Notes under the pieces: model-generated
Database searches by the model: none
Told to the model about the DNA's origin: nothing
The model's input: only the letters and a program-made list of their open reading frames with translations
Made by a program: the position numbers and the translations under genes
Shown: one piece after another, positions 34,893-44,283 of the stretch
How positions within the stretch are numbered: position 1 is the stretch's first letter
Layout: each line of letters opens with the position of its first letter
Source: G963667915 sp965197385
GTDB lineage: Bacteria; Acidobacteriota; Vicinamibacteria; Vicinamibacterales; UBA823
Assembly (NCBI GenBank): GCA_965197385.1
Contig: CBDANA010000009.1
Coordinates: 930,001-994,000 of the forward strand
Direction: 5' to 3'
Length of the DNA: 64,000 nt

Positions 34893-35834
34893 TCAGAAGT
34901 CGATGAGACGTGTCCACAGCGCGCCGACGAGCGTCAGGACCGCCGCCACGCGTCCCTGGAGGCCGCGCGGCGTGCCCCCCCCGATCAGCGTTCGCATGAG
35001 CAGGCCCAAGTTGAACGCCCCCGTGTGGACGAGCAGTCGCTTGAGGATGTTGGCATGCCCTCGCCGGTGCGTCCGTCGCATGCCGCCGGTGTCGTACAGA
35101 TGCGCGTTCGGCCGTTCGAGGTGCTCGCTCCGTCGCCGCAGCCAGGCCACGCCCCGTGTACCGCGGATGCGTCGGCGATTCGCATAGACCGCATCGCGGG
35201 CCACGGCGTTCTTCGTCCAGTGGCGTCGGCCGCGATCCGGTTCTGCGATGTAGCTCCGCAGGTCGAGGGCCGCCAGATCCGTGAGCACTTGATTACTGTG
35301 GTACCCCTTGTCCCCGACGACCGCGTTAATCACCCCCGTGTCGGCGTCGGTCACCGCGGCCACAGCCTCCAAGTCCTCAGCCGCGGCCGTGAGCGTCTCC
35401 GCGATCGTCGTGGTGTCACCCTGGTCGGCCCCTTGGACGGTCACGCCCACGAGGGCGCCGGTCTCCATGTCGACCGCGTGCTCGGCTTTGTGCGCGAGGT
35501 GCGTGCGGCCGTCCTTCATCTTCGTGATGCGTGCGTCGGGGTCGTGCGGATGCTCCCAGTCCGTGTTGCGGCCCTTCTGCGGCCGCGTCCGATCCAACCA
35601 CGCCAGATCCGCCCGCGTCGGCGTCTCGATGCCCGAGGCCTGCGCCAGCCGCGTCAGAAACTCCTGATACGTTTCGCCCGAATCCCGCCGCACGATGCTC
35701 CGCAGGGCCGCATTGGCCTCGAGCGTCGTGGCGTCAATCCCAATGGTGTTGTCCTTGATCAGATCCGCGGTCGCCAACACCTGCAGGATCCACGTGAAGA
35801 CGGCCCGATGCGTCTCCACGTCGATCAGTGTCAC
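34893..35834 (-). mobile_element. IS1182-like transposase, 5'-truncated
   Basis: About 313 codons of a DDE transposase remain: KDNTIGIDATTLEANAALRS (first Asp), KMKDGRTHLAHKAEHAVDMETGALVGV, and VVGDKGYHSNQVL (second Asp), then a C-terminal helical part. This is the IS4/IS5-superfamily layout and looks closest to IS1182. The N-terminal third is missing, cut at about 35834 by the left end of the IS21 element. Confidence 0.75.
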
Positions 35835-37388
35835 CGGTCACCCAATAATCCCCCCCTGTGGTCACTGAAAACTCCTCACCTCGATAGCTGAGGGGAGGAG
35901 CAGGATGTCGACGAGAGCGACGATGATCGACCCCGAGCGTCAGATGCTCGGGGAGGTCGAGATGGTCGGACAGGACCGGTGGGAGGAGATCCATCGTCGG
36001 GCGGGTGCGGGCGCATCGATTCGGGCGATTGCTCGCGAGCTGGACGTGGACCGCAAGACGGTGCGGCGATGCCTGCGGCAAACGGAGTGGAAGCCGTACC
36101 AGCGGGCGGCGCGGGTAGACACGCTACTGGCCACGCACGCGGCGTATCTGCGGCGGCGGGCGGCCGATGTCGGCTACTCGGCTCAGGTTCTGTTTCAGGA
36201 GCTGCGCGGTCGGCAGTACGAAGGCAGCTACGAAACGGTGAAGCGGTTCGTGCGGCCGTTGCGGGAGATGCAGGTGGACGCGGCGGTGACGCGTACGCGG
36301 TTCGAAACACCGCCAGGGCTGCAGAGCCAGATTGATTGGGGTCACGCGCGGGTCTGGCTGGGTGCGCAGCGCCAGGTCCGGCACATCTTCGTACTGACGC
36401 TCGGCTACTCGCGGCGGAGCGTCTACGTACCGTGCCTGACGGAAGCGCTCGGCGATTTACTCGATGCGCACGAGCAGGCGTTCACGCACTTCGGTGGCCA
36501 CACCCAGGAGCATCTCTACGACCGGCCGCGGACGGTGTGCGTACCGCGCGGGGCGGACGGGGTGCGGTGGAACACGACGTTTAAGGCGTTCGCTGACTTC
36601 TGGGGCTTCGAGCCGCGGCTGTGCCGGGCGTATCGGGCCTAGACGAAGGGGAAGGTCGAGTCGGGTGTGAAGTACTTCAAGCGCAATTTCCTGGCGGGCC
36701 GGCGATTCCGTGACGACCTCGACTTCAACGAGCCGTGGCACGAGTGGACGGCGACGGTCGCCGACGTGCGGGTGCACGGGACGACGCACGAGCGGCCGAT
36801 AGACCGCTTTGCGCGCGAGCGCGCGGCGCTGGTTCCGGCGCCCGTGGGCCGGGCGTTCCGGCTCGAGGCGCCGCTGACGCGGGTGGTGGCGACCGACTAC
36901 CTGATCACCGTCGACACGAATCGCTACTCGGTGCCGTTCACGCTGATCGGGCAACCGGTCGAGGTGCTCCGCCGCGACGGATTCCTACAGCTGCGGCACC
37001 GCGGCCAGGTGGTTGCCACGCATCCGGTGCTCGGGGGGCGGCACCAGCTCCGGATCCTGCCCGAGCACGGTCCGGGGCCGATCGCCCGCAATGCGCGCGG
37101 GCGCTACTCGACGGGCGGGTGCTCGACCGCGGCGGTTCCGCTCGACGTCGAGGTCCGCGACCTCGCCTGCTACGAGGCGGCCTACGGCCTCGGGGGTGCG
37201 CAATGAGGTCGCCGCAGATGGCCCGCCTCGACGAGCACCTGCAGCGGCTGCGCCTAAACACGGCGCGCGAGCGTGTCGAAGCCCTCCTCCAGGAGGCGTC
37301 GGAAAAGGAGCTCTCCTATGCCGACTTCCTCGATGGACTGCTGAGCGAAGAGGTGTCAGCGAAGACCGCCAAGCACGTCACGATGCGG
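35832..37388 (+). mobile_element. IS21-family element, istB truncated
   Basis: The left end TGTCACCGGTCACCCAATAA is followed by a second GGTCACTGAAAACTCC copy, the multiple terminal repeats typical of IS21. istA (35905-37206) and the start of istB (37203 on) follow in the usual order with ATGA overlap. The right end is lost because istB breaks off at about 37388. Confidence 0.85.
35905..37206 (+). pseudogene. istA: IS21 transposase IstA interrupted by an amber codon
   Basis: The frame is continuous over about 433 codons except for TAG at 36640-36642, in CRAYRA-stop-TKGKVESGVKYFKRNFLAG; homologous proteins have a Gln there (CAG to TAG). Upstream are the HTH (ASIRAIARELDVDRKTVRR) and the first catalytic Asp (SQIDWGHARVW). 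Downstream is the Glu (GKVE). A single base change therefore inactivates the transposase. Confidence 0.85.
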
Positions 37389-37390
37389 AC
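37203..37390 (+). pseudogene. istB: IstB ATPase N-terminal fragment
   Basis: MRSPQMARLDEHLQRLRLNTARE then LSYADFLDGLLSEEV and KTAKHVTMRT is the N-terminal domain of the IS21 helper ATPase. About 62 codons remain before the sequence departs at about 37388; the P-loop domain is absent. ATG overlaps the istA stop. The bases from here to 37584 show no gene. Confidence 0.75.
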
Positions 37391-37584
37391 CCCATATACA
37401 CCCAAGGCGTTCCCACCTGGCGACTTACTCTCATAGTCCACTGGTCAGGCCCCCGAAACCGTCAGCGGGCCGTGCGCTGAGGTCGAACTGACCGAACGCA
37501 CTGTGTTCTGGGGCGTTTCCTCAGACACCTCTCCATCCCTGTGGTTCTTCCTCGCCCTTCGTACTCCGTAGCGCCGGCCCCCGT

Positions 37585-37927
37585 CAGCCCGTCGGCACCG
37601 GTAGCGCCCAGATCCGCTAGAGCATCGCCCCGAACAGGCGTAGGGTCAGACGAGTCTCCGCTAGCAGCAGCCAGTAATAGCGCGCGTGTTTGACCAACCG
37701 CCCGCCCGTCTTGACCAGGCGCTGCTGCAGGTTGGTCAAGGACCAGCGCTCGATGCGCTTGGGCAGGACCAGCCTCCGCCATAGATTCCCCAAGTTGTAC
37801 GCGAGAACGCTCAGCTGCAGCCGGATCTCGTTCGCTCGGAATCGATGGCACGACAGCCGCGTCCAGTGCGTGGCCTGCTTGCCTTCCTTGCTCCATGGCT
37901 CGGTGGTCCCGCGATTGTTGCAAACCG
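37585..37927 (-). pseudogene. IS1380-family transposase C-terminal fragment
   Basis: On the minus strand CNNRGTTEPWSKEGKQATHW then TRLSCHRFRANEIRLQLSVLAYNLGNLWRRL and LTNLQQRLVKTGGRLVKHARYYW is the well-conserved end of IS1380 transposases. An in-frame TAG interrupts the last residues (GAML-stop-RIWALPVPTG). No N-terminal part or start exists. Confidence 0.8.
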
Positions 37928-37986
37928 CACGAGGGCGCGGAGTTTCTCAAGAGCTGAGGAAGACGGTGCCGCTTCCGCCGTTCCCG

Positions 37987-38673
37987 TCAAAACAGCCCCT
38001 TCTCCGATACGGGGGTCAGGATATCCGAGTCGTCGTTCCCGACACTGTTCACCCTGGTGCTGATGGAGCGCCGCTCGTATGGGCCGACATGGGGTTCACG
38101 CAGCAGCTCAAGGAGGTGCGGCATCGGCGATGACGGATCGAGCCAGTCGGCCAACCGGTCGGGGTCGACGATCACCGGCTGTCGATGGTGGATGTCTGCC
38201 AGCCCGGGAGCGGCCCCCGTGGTGATGATCGTGAAGGACTCAAGGGATTCTCGGCCCCTGTTCCAGCATTCCCACAGCGCCGCGAATGACAGGGGCGATC
38301 CGTCCACGAGCGCCAAGAAGTAGGGCTGTTTGGCGTGCCCGGTCCGCTGCCATTCGAACCACCCATTGGCTGGCACCAGACATCGACGTGCGCGGAAGGC
38401 AGCGCTGAACGACGGCTTGTCGTGGAGGGTCTCCGCACGGGCGTTAACCAACTGCGCCCCTCTCCTGAGGTCGTTCGCCCAGGACGGCACCAATCCCCAG
38501 CGGAGCGTGGCAAGGGTGCGGCTCCCGTCCTCATCGAGCCGGCACACGGCGAAGTCCTGCACAGGAGCACCGTTGTAGCGAGGTTGCAGATGCAGTGGCC
38601 GCGCTGATTCGGGCAGTTGGTAGAGTTCGTGGATCTGACGCCACGTCAGGTGCTGAGCGAACCGGCCACACAT
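37987..38673 (-). CDS. yedK: SRAP/YedK abasic-site protein
   Basis: With ATG 38673 the protein has 228 residues and begins MCGRFAQH, so Cys2 becomes the N-terminal nucleophile after Met removal. Other SRAP residues are NARAET, the catalytic Glu region CLVPANGWFEW, TTGAAPGLADIHHRQPVI (His) and the VNSVGNDD end. The family (HMCES/YedK) forms a thiazolidine crosslink with abasic sites in single-stranded DNA and shields them. It appears intact among transposons. An upstream in-frame ATG (38715) would disrupt the required Cys2 and is rejected. Confidence 0.93.
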   Translation of the reverse strand: MCGRFAQHLTWRQIHELYQLPESARPLHLQPRYNGAPVQDFAVCRLDEDGSRTLATLRWGLVPSWANDLRRGAQLVNARAETLHDKPSFSAAFRARRCLVPANGWFEWQRTGHAKQPYFLALVDGSPLSFAALWECWNRGRESLESFTIITTGAAPGLADIHHRQPVIVDPDRLADWLDPSSPMPHLLELLREPHVGPYERRSISTRVNSVGNDDSDILTPVSEKGLF

Positions 38674-38724
38674 CGTCGGATGCTCTCCGCGGGCCTTGAC
38701 GCCCCTATATGTCAAGACGGTCGT

Positions 38725-39810
38725 TCAGGCCGCCAAGTCTGCGGCTTGGCGCGCTCGGTAGTCTGCCATCACGCGCTGAAAGATCTCGCGGGCGAGAAAG
38801 CGTTTAAGACAGCGGATGATCTCCCGTTTGGGCCGCCCTTCAGCGGTGCGTCGTTCGACGTAGTTGAGGGTTGGTGTGTGGAACCGCATCCGCACGATGA
38901 CGGCCCGGTGGAGCGCGGCGTTGGCCTGGCGATGACCGCCGCGGTAGAGGCGGTGGCGCCCCGTCGTCATCCCGGACGAAGCCGGGATGGGGCAGGCCCC
39001 GCAAAGCTTGGCGAAGGCGGCTTCAGAATGAATCCGATCGGGGGTGTCGCCAAAGATGATCAGCAGTTCGGCGGCGGTGTCGGCACCGATGCCGAAGCCC
39101 TCACGCAGCGTCGGTGAGGTCTGGGTGGTGAGTCGACTCACGTGACGGTCGTGGTCCACGATTTCGACGGAGAGAGCGAACCAGCGACGGGCGAGCGCCC
39201 GGAGGGTATGTTTCGCCGAGGCGGTCGGCGTATCGATCGTGCCGCAGCGCCATCCGCGGCAGCGTTTGAGGAGCGCCTGGTCGGCGAGCGGGTTGAGGGT
39301 CTCTCGCAGCGCGGGCGGCGCGGTGACGACGATCTGCTTCAGCGTGATCATCGCCGAGGTGCGGGCTTTGACCGCCGTCCGGCGCGCGACTTTGAGGTGG
39401 CGCATCATCTCGACCGCTCCGTCCGCGGTCTTCGGGATGGCGGTCGATTGGCCCGCCAGAACCGACCGCGCGGCGGTCTCGGCATCCACGGGGTCGGACT
39501 TCCCGGCGATTCGACGTGTGCGCCGGTCGCCTCGGTTCACTTCGAGCACCTGGTGCCCGGCTCGCCGGACCGCGCGAGTGAGTCCCGCCCCGTAGCTGCC
39601 GGTGCCCTCGATGCCGAACGCGGCGATGCGGCCGTGACGCTCGGCCCAGGTGATCAGCTGTTGGTAGCCGTCTGAGTCGGCGGCACACGATCGATCGTCG
39701 AGGCGGACCCCCCTCGTGTCGATCGCCACGGCCACGTGGACGTGCTTGTGGGTGTCCACGCCGACGATCACCTTCCGCGCGTCAGGCTGGATAGTCCTGT
39801 GGTTCGTCAC
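38725..39810 (-). mobile_element. IS110-family transposase (full-length)
   Basis: The 361-residue protein has the RuvC-like DEDD domain at the start (VGVDTHKHVHVAV with the first Asp, EGTGSYGAGL with Glu, KSDPVDAETAARSVL with the two Asp) and the Tnp_20 domain with CGACPIPASSGMTTGRHRLYRGGHRQANAALH, where the Ser is the nucleophile. Length and motifs are complete, so it may be active. IS110 elements have no terminal inverted repeats and use an RNA encoded in their non-coding end. Confidence 0.92.
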
Positions 39811-40051
39811 CGGGTGGCCTCCTCGGGTGCTGGTGCGTCGGCCGGATGGGCGGACAGGACTGTGATGGGTCGACGTTGCAGCAGGCCCCTATTGGGTCAC
39901 GGCCCATCCGGTCAGACGGGTTGCCGTGTCAATCGCCGACGGACGATGACCGACAGTTCAGTAGCCAGGACCGTAGGTCAGTCAACTTGTGGGTCAGGCC
40001 AGCGCCCACCGGCACCCACCGGTGTCACTGAGCAACCCCGACAGGCAGGGG
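39811..40051 (-). ncRNA. Candidate IS110 bridge RNA region
   Basis: The ~240 bases upstream of the IS110 transposase (its left end on the minus strand) contain no gene but have stem potential. CCGGATGGGC at 39842-39851 pairs with GCCCATCCGG at 39902-39911, enclosing a ~50-base loop, and CACCGGCACCCACCGGTG forms a further hairpin at 40012-40025. IS110 elements are known to express a bridge RNA here whose loops pair with target and donor DNA. Exact ends and loops cannot be set from one copy. Confidence 0.45.
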
Positions 40052-40532
40052 AATCATGCTCACAGTCAACTTGGCCTCCTGCTGGCAGTGTAGGCCAATG
40101 ACAAGCTCTGCGCCACGCGACAGCGGCTACCGCTTTCCTTCCGAGATCATCAGTCGCGCAGTCTGGCTCTACCACCGCTTTGGCCTGAGCTTCCGCGCCG
40201 TCGAGGATCTGCTCGCCGAACGCGGGGTCACCGTCTCGTACGAGACGATCCGGCAGTGGTGTCAGACCTTCGGGCCCGACTACGCCCGGACGCTGCGCCG
40301 CCGCCGGATGGGCGATAGATGGCATCTGGACGAGCTCTTCGTCACCATTCAGGGCCGGCGACCGTATCTCTGGCGCGCCGTGGACCAAGACGGCGACGTG
40401 ATCGACATCCTCGTGCAGCCGCGACGCAATCGACCCGCCGCCGCTCGATTCCTCCGAACGCAGTTGAAAGGCCAAGGCCGCCCCGGAGTCTCTGGCGTCG
40501 TGCGCAGGTTCGAGCCCGACAGCAGTTCCTAG
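40052..40532 (+). pseudogene. IS6-family transposase, N-terminal half
   Basis: From an IS6-like end (CACAGTCAACTTGG) the frame reads RFPSEIISRAVWLYHRFGLSFRAVEDLLAERGV (HTH), then WHLDELFVTI (first Asp) and YLWRAVDQDGDVIDILVQPRRN (second Asp region). After PAAARFLRTQL the frame turns into unrelated sequence and stops at 40532. The matching C-terminal half lies 3.3 kb away at 43850-44113, so one element appears split. Confidence 0.8.
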
Positions 40533-40739
40533 ATACAGTCCATCGTCTTGAACCTGCCGTATTGGCGTCGCTGAAAGAGGTGTCCGTGGCAGCGCTACGC
40601 GAGGTTCCCACCACCTCCCTCGATCACGACGTTTGATCCATGGACTCGAGCTGCAAACGGCGTTTTCGAGAGCCAGAATTGGGGGCTTTGTGGAAAGCCT
40701 TGTTTCCAAACGGTCAGCAGTCTTGATCCTTTAGACCGC

Positions 40740-40874
40740 CTACACCCGGCCCGGCGGAGCGACTCGGTACGGCGTTGCGTCTCGTGCGGCCCGCGCCCGC
40801 ACCTCGTGGTCCAGCATGTCGAAGTAGTCGGCAACGGTTGCTTCGGCCTCAGCCCGAGCCCAGTCTTCAGCCAT
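40740..40874 (-). pseudogene. N-terminal fragment resembling DUF3883-type proteins
   Basis: The minus-strand frame MAEDWARAEAEATVADYFDMLDHEV, then RARAARDATP, has the W-x3-E-x2-A-x-V-A-D-Y-x2-M-L pattern that opens many DUF3883-containing proteins of defence islands. Normally an N-K-x2-H-R-R segment follows, but the frame departs and stops after 44 codons. A fragment only; the family call is tentative. Confidence 0.35.
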
Positions 40875-40903
40875 GACTTGCTTTGTGTACGCCTTGTTTA
40901 CGT

Positions 40904-41250
40904 TCAGACTATTGGGGACCAGATGAGCCGGTTTCTTAGAGACACCTCCCGCCGTTGTGCCGCTGGATGCGGCGTCCTCAGATTCTCCTGTCGTCGCTGC
41001 TGCAACGTCCGCTGCCTGATCCGTTCCCGCCGGGCCAGAATGGCCGGTCGACGGCCGTGGTAGACGTCGGCGGGGGTGACGTTGTCGAGCAGTTCCCGCA
41101 ACGTCCGGTGCACGGGCAACTCCGACCCCTCGACCAGCCGGATGAGCGCGTATTTCTTGGCCGCCGTGCGCCTCACGTACCGCTCTCCGAGTCGGAGGCC
41201 GTGCCCCCCTTTCTTAACAGCCGATTCTCAAGGACCATTCCCGCCCCGCG
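40904..41250 (-). mobile_element. Internally deleted IS3 derivative with fused 90-codon ORF
   Basis: The minus-strand ORF at 40904-41176 joins the first ~29 residues of an IS3 orfB (MRRTAAKKYALIRLVEGSELPVHRTLREL) directly and in frame to its last ~60 residues (NVTPADVYHGRRPAILARRERIRQRTLQQRR...EVSLRN). The same two blocks are about 260 codons apart in the full element at 46.3-47.7 kb. Just upstream (41173-41250) is the end of orfA (VLENRLLRKGG...DSESGT), overlapping by four bases as in the parent. Both ends are thus kept while the catalytic core is gone. Confidence 0.75.
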
Positions 41251-41280
41251 CATGAAGTGGAAGTGCGATACTGGCATGCC

Positions 41281-42051
41281 ATGCGTATCGCAACCTGGAA
41301 CGTCAACGGCCTGCGGGCGCGCATGGAGTTCATCACGCATTGGCTGAAGAGCCGCGCGCCCGACGTGGTGGGCTTGCAGGAAGTGAAGGTGAGCGACGAG
41401 GATTTCCCGCACGCCAACTTCCGGGCCCTCGGGTATCACGCCGTCGTCCACGGGGAGAAGGGCTGGAACGGCGTCGCGGTGCTCAGCCGCACACCAGCAG
41501 AGGCGGAGACACTGGGGCTGACCGGTCGCGAGAACGACGGAGCGCGTCTACTCCGCGTGCAGGTCTCCGGTCTCCACTTCGCCACGGTGTACTGCCCAAA
41601 CGGCAAGACCCTCAACCATCCCGACTTCCCCCGGAAGCTCGCTTGGCTCGACGCGTTGCGCGACTACCTCGCCGGCCTCGACCGGGATGTCGCGTTCGTC
41701 ATTGGCGGTGATTTCAACATCGTCCCGGCGGCACTGGACTGCTGGCAGGGCGCCGCCGCCGACGGTTCGATTTTCTGCACCGCCGAGGAGCGATCCCGGT
41801 ACCGGTCCCTCCTCGATCTGAAGCTCACGGACTTATTTCGCCACGTGCATCCGGATGAGCAGAAGTTCTCCTGGTGGGACTATCGGGGCGGTTCCTTCCA
41901 TCGCGGTCTAGGGCTGCGCATCGATCTGTTGCTGGGTACGCCCGCCGTGGTCTCGCGGGTGCGCCGCGTGGAGATCGATCGCGAGTACCGCAAGAAGAAG
42001 GAAGGTCACACTGCGTCCGATCACGCGCCGGTGTTCGCGGATCTGGATTGA
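41281..42051 (+). CDS. xth: Exodeoxyribonuclease III (AP endonuclease)
   Basis: The 256-residue protein starts MRIATWNVNGLRAR and has LQEVKVSDEDFP (metal Glu), VYCPNG, GGDFNIVPAALDCW (Asp and Asn), FSWWDYRGGSFHRGLGLRIDLLL and the final SDHAPVFADL (Asp-His pair). This is the full ExoIII/XthA set for AP-site incision and 3'-5' degradation. ATG 41281 is chosen over an upstream ATG (41257) because it gives the conserved N-terminus. It lies between an IS3 derivative and a decayed ThiF gene, yet appears intact. Confidence 0.95.
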   Translation: MRIATWNVNGLRARMEFITHWLKSRAPDVVGLQEVKVSDEDFPHANFRALGYHAVVHGEKGWNGVAVLSRTPAEAETLGLTGRENDGARLLRVQVSGLHFATVYCPNGKTLNHPDFPRKLAWLDALRDYLAGLDRDVAFVIGGDFNIVPAALDCWQGAAADGSIFCTAEERSRYRSLLDLKLTDLFRHVHPDEQKFSWWDYRGGSFHRGLGLRIDLLLGTPAVVSRVRRVEIDREYRKKKEGHTASDHAPVFADLD

Positions 42052-42261
42052 TCAGACGAACAAATGGCTCCACCAGCGGCGGGTCCCGTGCATGCGGGAA
42101 GGCTCGGGCTGTTTCGACCGCAGCGCCAGATGTCGGCGCCACCGTCGCCGTCGCCTGGGCTCACGTGGCCGACATCGCCCCGCTCCGGCTCAGAAAGCGA
42201 CTAGGGCCGAAAAAGGTTCCCTTCTGGCCCGTTCACACGGCCCGGAACCGCTTCTCTCGCG

Positions 42262-43019
42262 ATGCCAAGTCCTTTCAAGATACCCAACACTTTCGAGGCA
42301 CGGGCGGCGATAGGTCCGGTTCAGGATCGAATCCGCAGTCAGCGGATTGCGATTATTGGCCTGGGCGGAACGGGCGCTTACGTCCTGGACCTTGTTGCCA
42401 AAACGCCCGTGTTGGAAATCTATCTTTTGGATGCCGACAACGTTGACTGGCACAATTTCATGCGGGCGCCCGGCGCACCTACTGCCGAGGAGATTGAGTC
42501 GCGTCACAAGGAACCTCTGCGCAAAGTGGACTACTACCATTCTAAGTACGCGTCCCTCCGGGAAGGCATCCACCCGCACGCTGTCCGAGTGGACAACCAG
42601 TCCACGTTCGGCGAGTTTCTGTCGGCTCATCCCATCGACTATGCCTTCGTGTGTATCGACCAGCTGACCGACGGCGATTCGCCGCGTCAGGATGTCGTCT
42701 ACTCTCGCTTTCGGAGGCGGCGGTTCCATTCATAGATTCGGGCGTGAGCATAACGCTGGACGACCGCAAAGTTAGAGGCACCGTGACGACAAGCGCCTAT
42801 TGCGCAGGGTCTCTGGCGTGGAAGGATGCCATACCGAATGCTAGAGTCGAGGGCAATGTCCCCGGCTATCGCAACGTCCAACTGCCGGAAGTGAACGCGT
42901 TGGCGGCGTCGCTGGCCGTGATGGAGTGGCGCCGCCGCACGGAGCAGTACGTTTCAGAGTCCGCTTCGTTCCTCCATAGGTTCAGACTCGAGAGGCCGCG
43001 CATTGTCATAGCGAACTGA
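42262..43019 (+). pseudogene. ThiF/E1-like adenylyltransferase with frameshift
   Basis: The start MPSPFKIPNTFEARAAIGPV precedes an E1-type Rossmann motif IAIIGLGGTGAYVLDLVAK (about 30-48), LLDADNVDWHNFMRAPGAP and KVDYYHSKYASLREGI. After FVCIDQL the frame shifts at about 42690; the rest (VPFIDSGVSITLDDRKVRGTVTTSAYC, and NVQLPEVNALAASLAVMEW) continues to 43019. The R-A-P-G-A-P and Y-Y-x-x-x-Y details fit ThiF proteins of bacterial ubiquitin-like conjugation operons in defence islands. No E2, JAB or UBL gene is adjacent. Probably inactive. Confidence 0.7.
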
Positions 43020-43044
43020 GTGGTAGGAGTGACGCCCGTGAAAC

Positions 43045-43835
43045 GGCACAGTCAAGTTAACGAGTCCGGGACATACGAGGGCAGGCTAATCAGAGATCAG
43101 GCTGCCGTCACCGCGGTCCACACTGTGAACGCTCGTGCCCGCAACATTCGATGATGAACCGATCTCAGCCGGTGCCGACCCACGCGAAACAGATTGTGAA
43201 TGATGCCGTGAACGTGCAAGAAACACTGCGCGTGGGCGGATGACGTGAAGCCGCGCATCTGACGCTCCCGTTGTCGCGTGGGTTGGTGCGACACTTCGGC
43301 CCGATTGTTCGCGTATCGCGTCGTGTCATGGGTGACCGAAGGCATGACGTCCCGATGGGCGACACGGTAGCTGCCCAACGTGTCGGTCACGAGCCGTACG
43401 GGTTCCTGTCGCTGACTGTTCAACAGTCGGCGGAAGAATCTCCGCGCTGCCCGCGCGTCCCGACGGGGTTGTACGAGGATGTCGATCAGATCACCGTCTT
43501 GATCCACCGCGCGCCAGAGATACTGGCGCTCACCGTTGATCGTCACGAAGACTTCATCCAGGAACCACGTATCGCCGAGTCGACCCTGTCGGCGCTTCAA
43601 CTGCCGAGCGTAGTCGGGGCCGAATTTCCCGCACCACTGCCGAATGGTTTCGTACGACACGATGATTCCTCGTTCGGCCAGCAGATCCTCAACATCCCGG
43701 AAGCTCAGGCAGTATCTGTGGTAGAGCCAGACGGCATGGCTGATGATGTCGGGCGGAAAGCGATGCCGAAGGTAGCGGGGCCGGCGAGTGTTCATCCCGG
43801 CATTGTGCTGGGCGGAGAGTTAACTTGACAATACC
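43045..43835 (-). mobile_element. IS6-family insertion sequence (complete)
   Basis: The element is bounded by GGCACAGTCAAGTTAAC (43045-43061) and GTTAACTTGACAATACC (43819-43835). The inverted ends agree in the inner 11 bases. The minus-strand transposase (43097-43795, 232 residues) is full length: HTH DIISHAVWLYHRYCLSFRDVEDLL, Asp in FLDEVFVTI and AVDQDGDLIDILVQPRRD, and Glu in NNRAEVSHQPTRQRERQMRGF. The flanking eight bases differ, so there is no target duplication, which suggests recombination after insertion. It sits inside the split second IS6 copy. Confidence 0.88.
43097..43795 (-). CDS. IS6-family transposase
   Basis: The 232-residue DDE transposase begins MNTRRPRYLRHRFPPDIIS and has all three catalytic acidic residues in the expected spacing, as described for the element around it. 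It acts by replicative cointegrate formation. It shares about the same fold and most motif residues with the split copy at 40052/43845 but is clearly a different lineage. Intact and potentially active. Confidence 0.88.
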   Translation of the reverse strand: MNTRRPRYLRHRFPPDIISHAVWLYHRYCLSFRDVEDLLAERGIIVSYETIRQWCGKFGPDYARQLKRRQGRLGDTWFLDEVFVTINGERQYLWRAVDQDGDLIDILVQPRRDARAARRFFRRLLNSQRQEPVRLVTDTLGSYRVAHRDVMPSVTHDTTRYANNRAEVSHQPTRQRERQMRGFTSSAHAQCFLHVHGIIHNLFRVGRHRLRSVHHRMLRARAFTVWTAVTAA

Positions 43836-43844
43836 GTTACTCGG

Positions 43845-44177
43845 CCGCCTGTCGCACGGTGAGGCCGTCGGTGCTTCACTGCACCGATCAGTACGCGAAT
43901 AACCGCGCGGAGGTCTCCCACCAACCGACCCGCCAGCGGGAGCGCCAGATGCGGCGTTTCAAGTCGGCCGCTCAGCTCCAGCGGTTCGCGTCGGTTCACG
44001 GTATCGTGCAGAATCTCTTCCGCGTCGGGCGCCATTTGCTGCGAACCGCGCATCACCGTCTGCTCCGCACCCGCGCGTTCGTGGAATGGGATGCGGTGAC
44101 GTGCGCCTGCTGAGAACAATCGGGGGCGTCGATGTCACGGGGCAAGAGCGCGCCGCCCTCAACAAGTTGACAATGCC
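43845..44177 (+). pseudogene. IS6-family transposase, C-terminal half, with right end
   Basis: The frame TVRPSVLHCTDQYANNRAEVSHQPTRQRERQMRRFKSAAQLQRF continues to HRLLRTRAFVEWDAVTCAC and stops at 44113. The Glu-containing N-N-R-A-E-V-S-H motif is present, but both Asp are missing. An IS6-like terminus (CAAGTTGACAATGCC) ends at 44177. Together with 40052-40500 it would make one nearly complete element lacking about 40 middle codons. Confidence 0.75.
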
Positions 44178-44283
44178 TCAGTGTCTACTATCGAGAGGCC
44201 GCATGAGGGGTCGGCCCATTAATCGCACCTTACGACATGGGAATCGTCGCCGAAGTAGCATCTGGATGCCGGGATCGTAGCTG

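Noticed and set aside
37462..37950. A 162-codon minus-strand open frame as a gene
   Set aside because: The IS1380 transposase end is in another minus-strand frame over the same bases, with clear family residues; this frame is its shadow.
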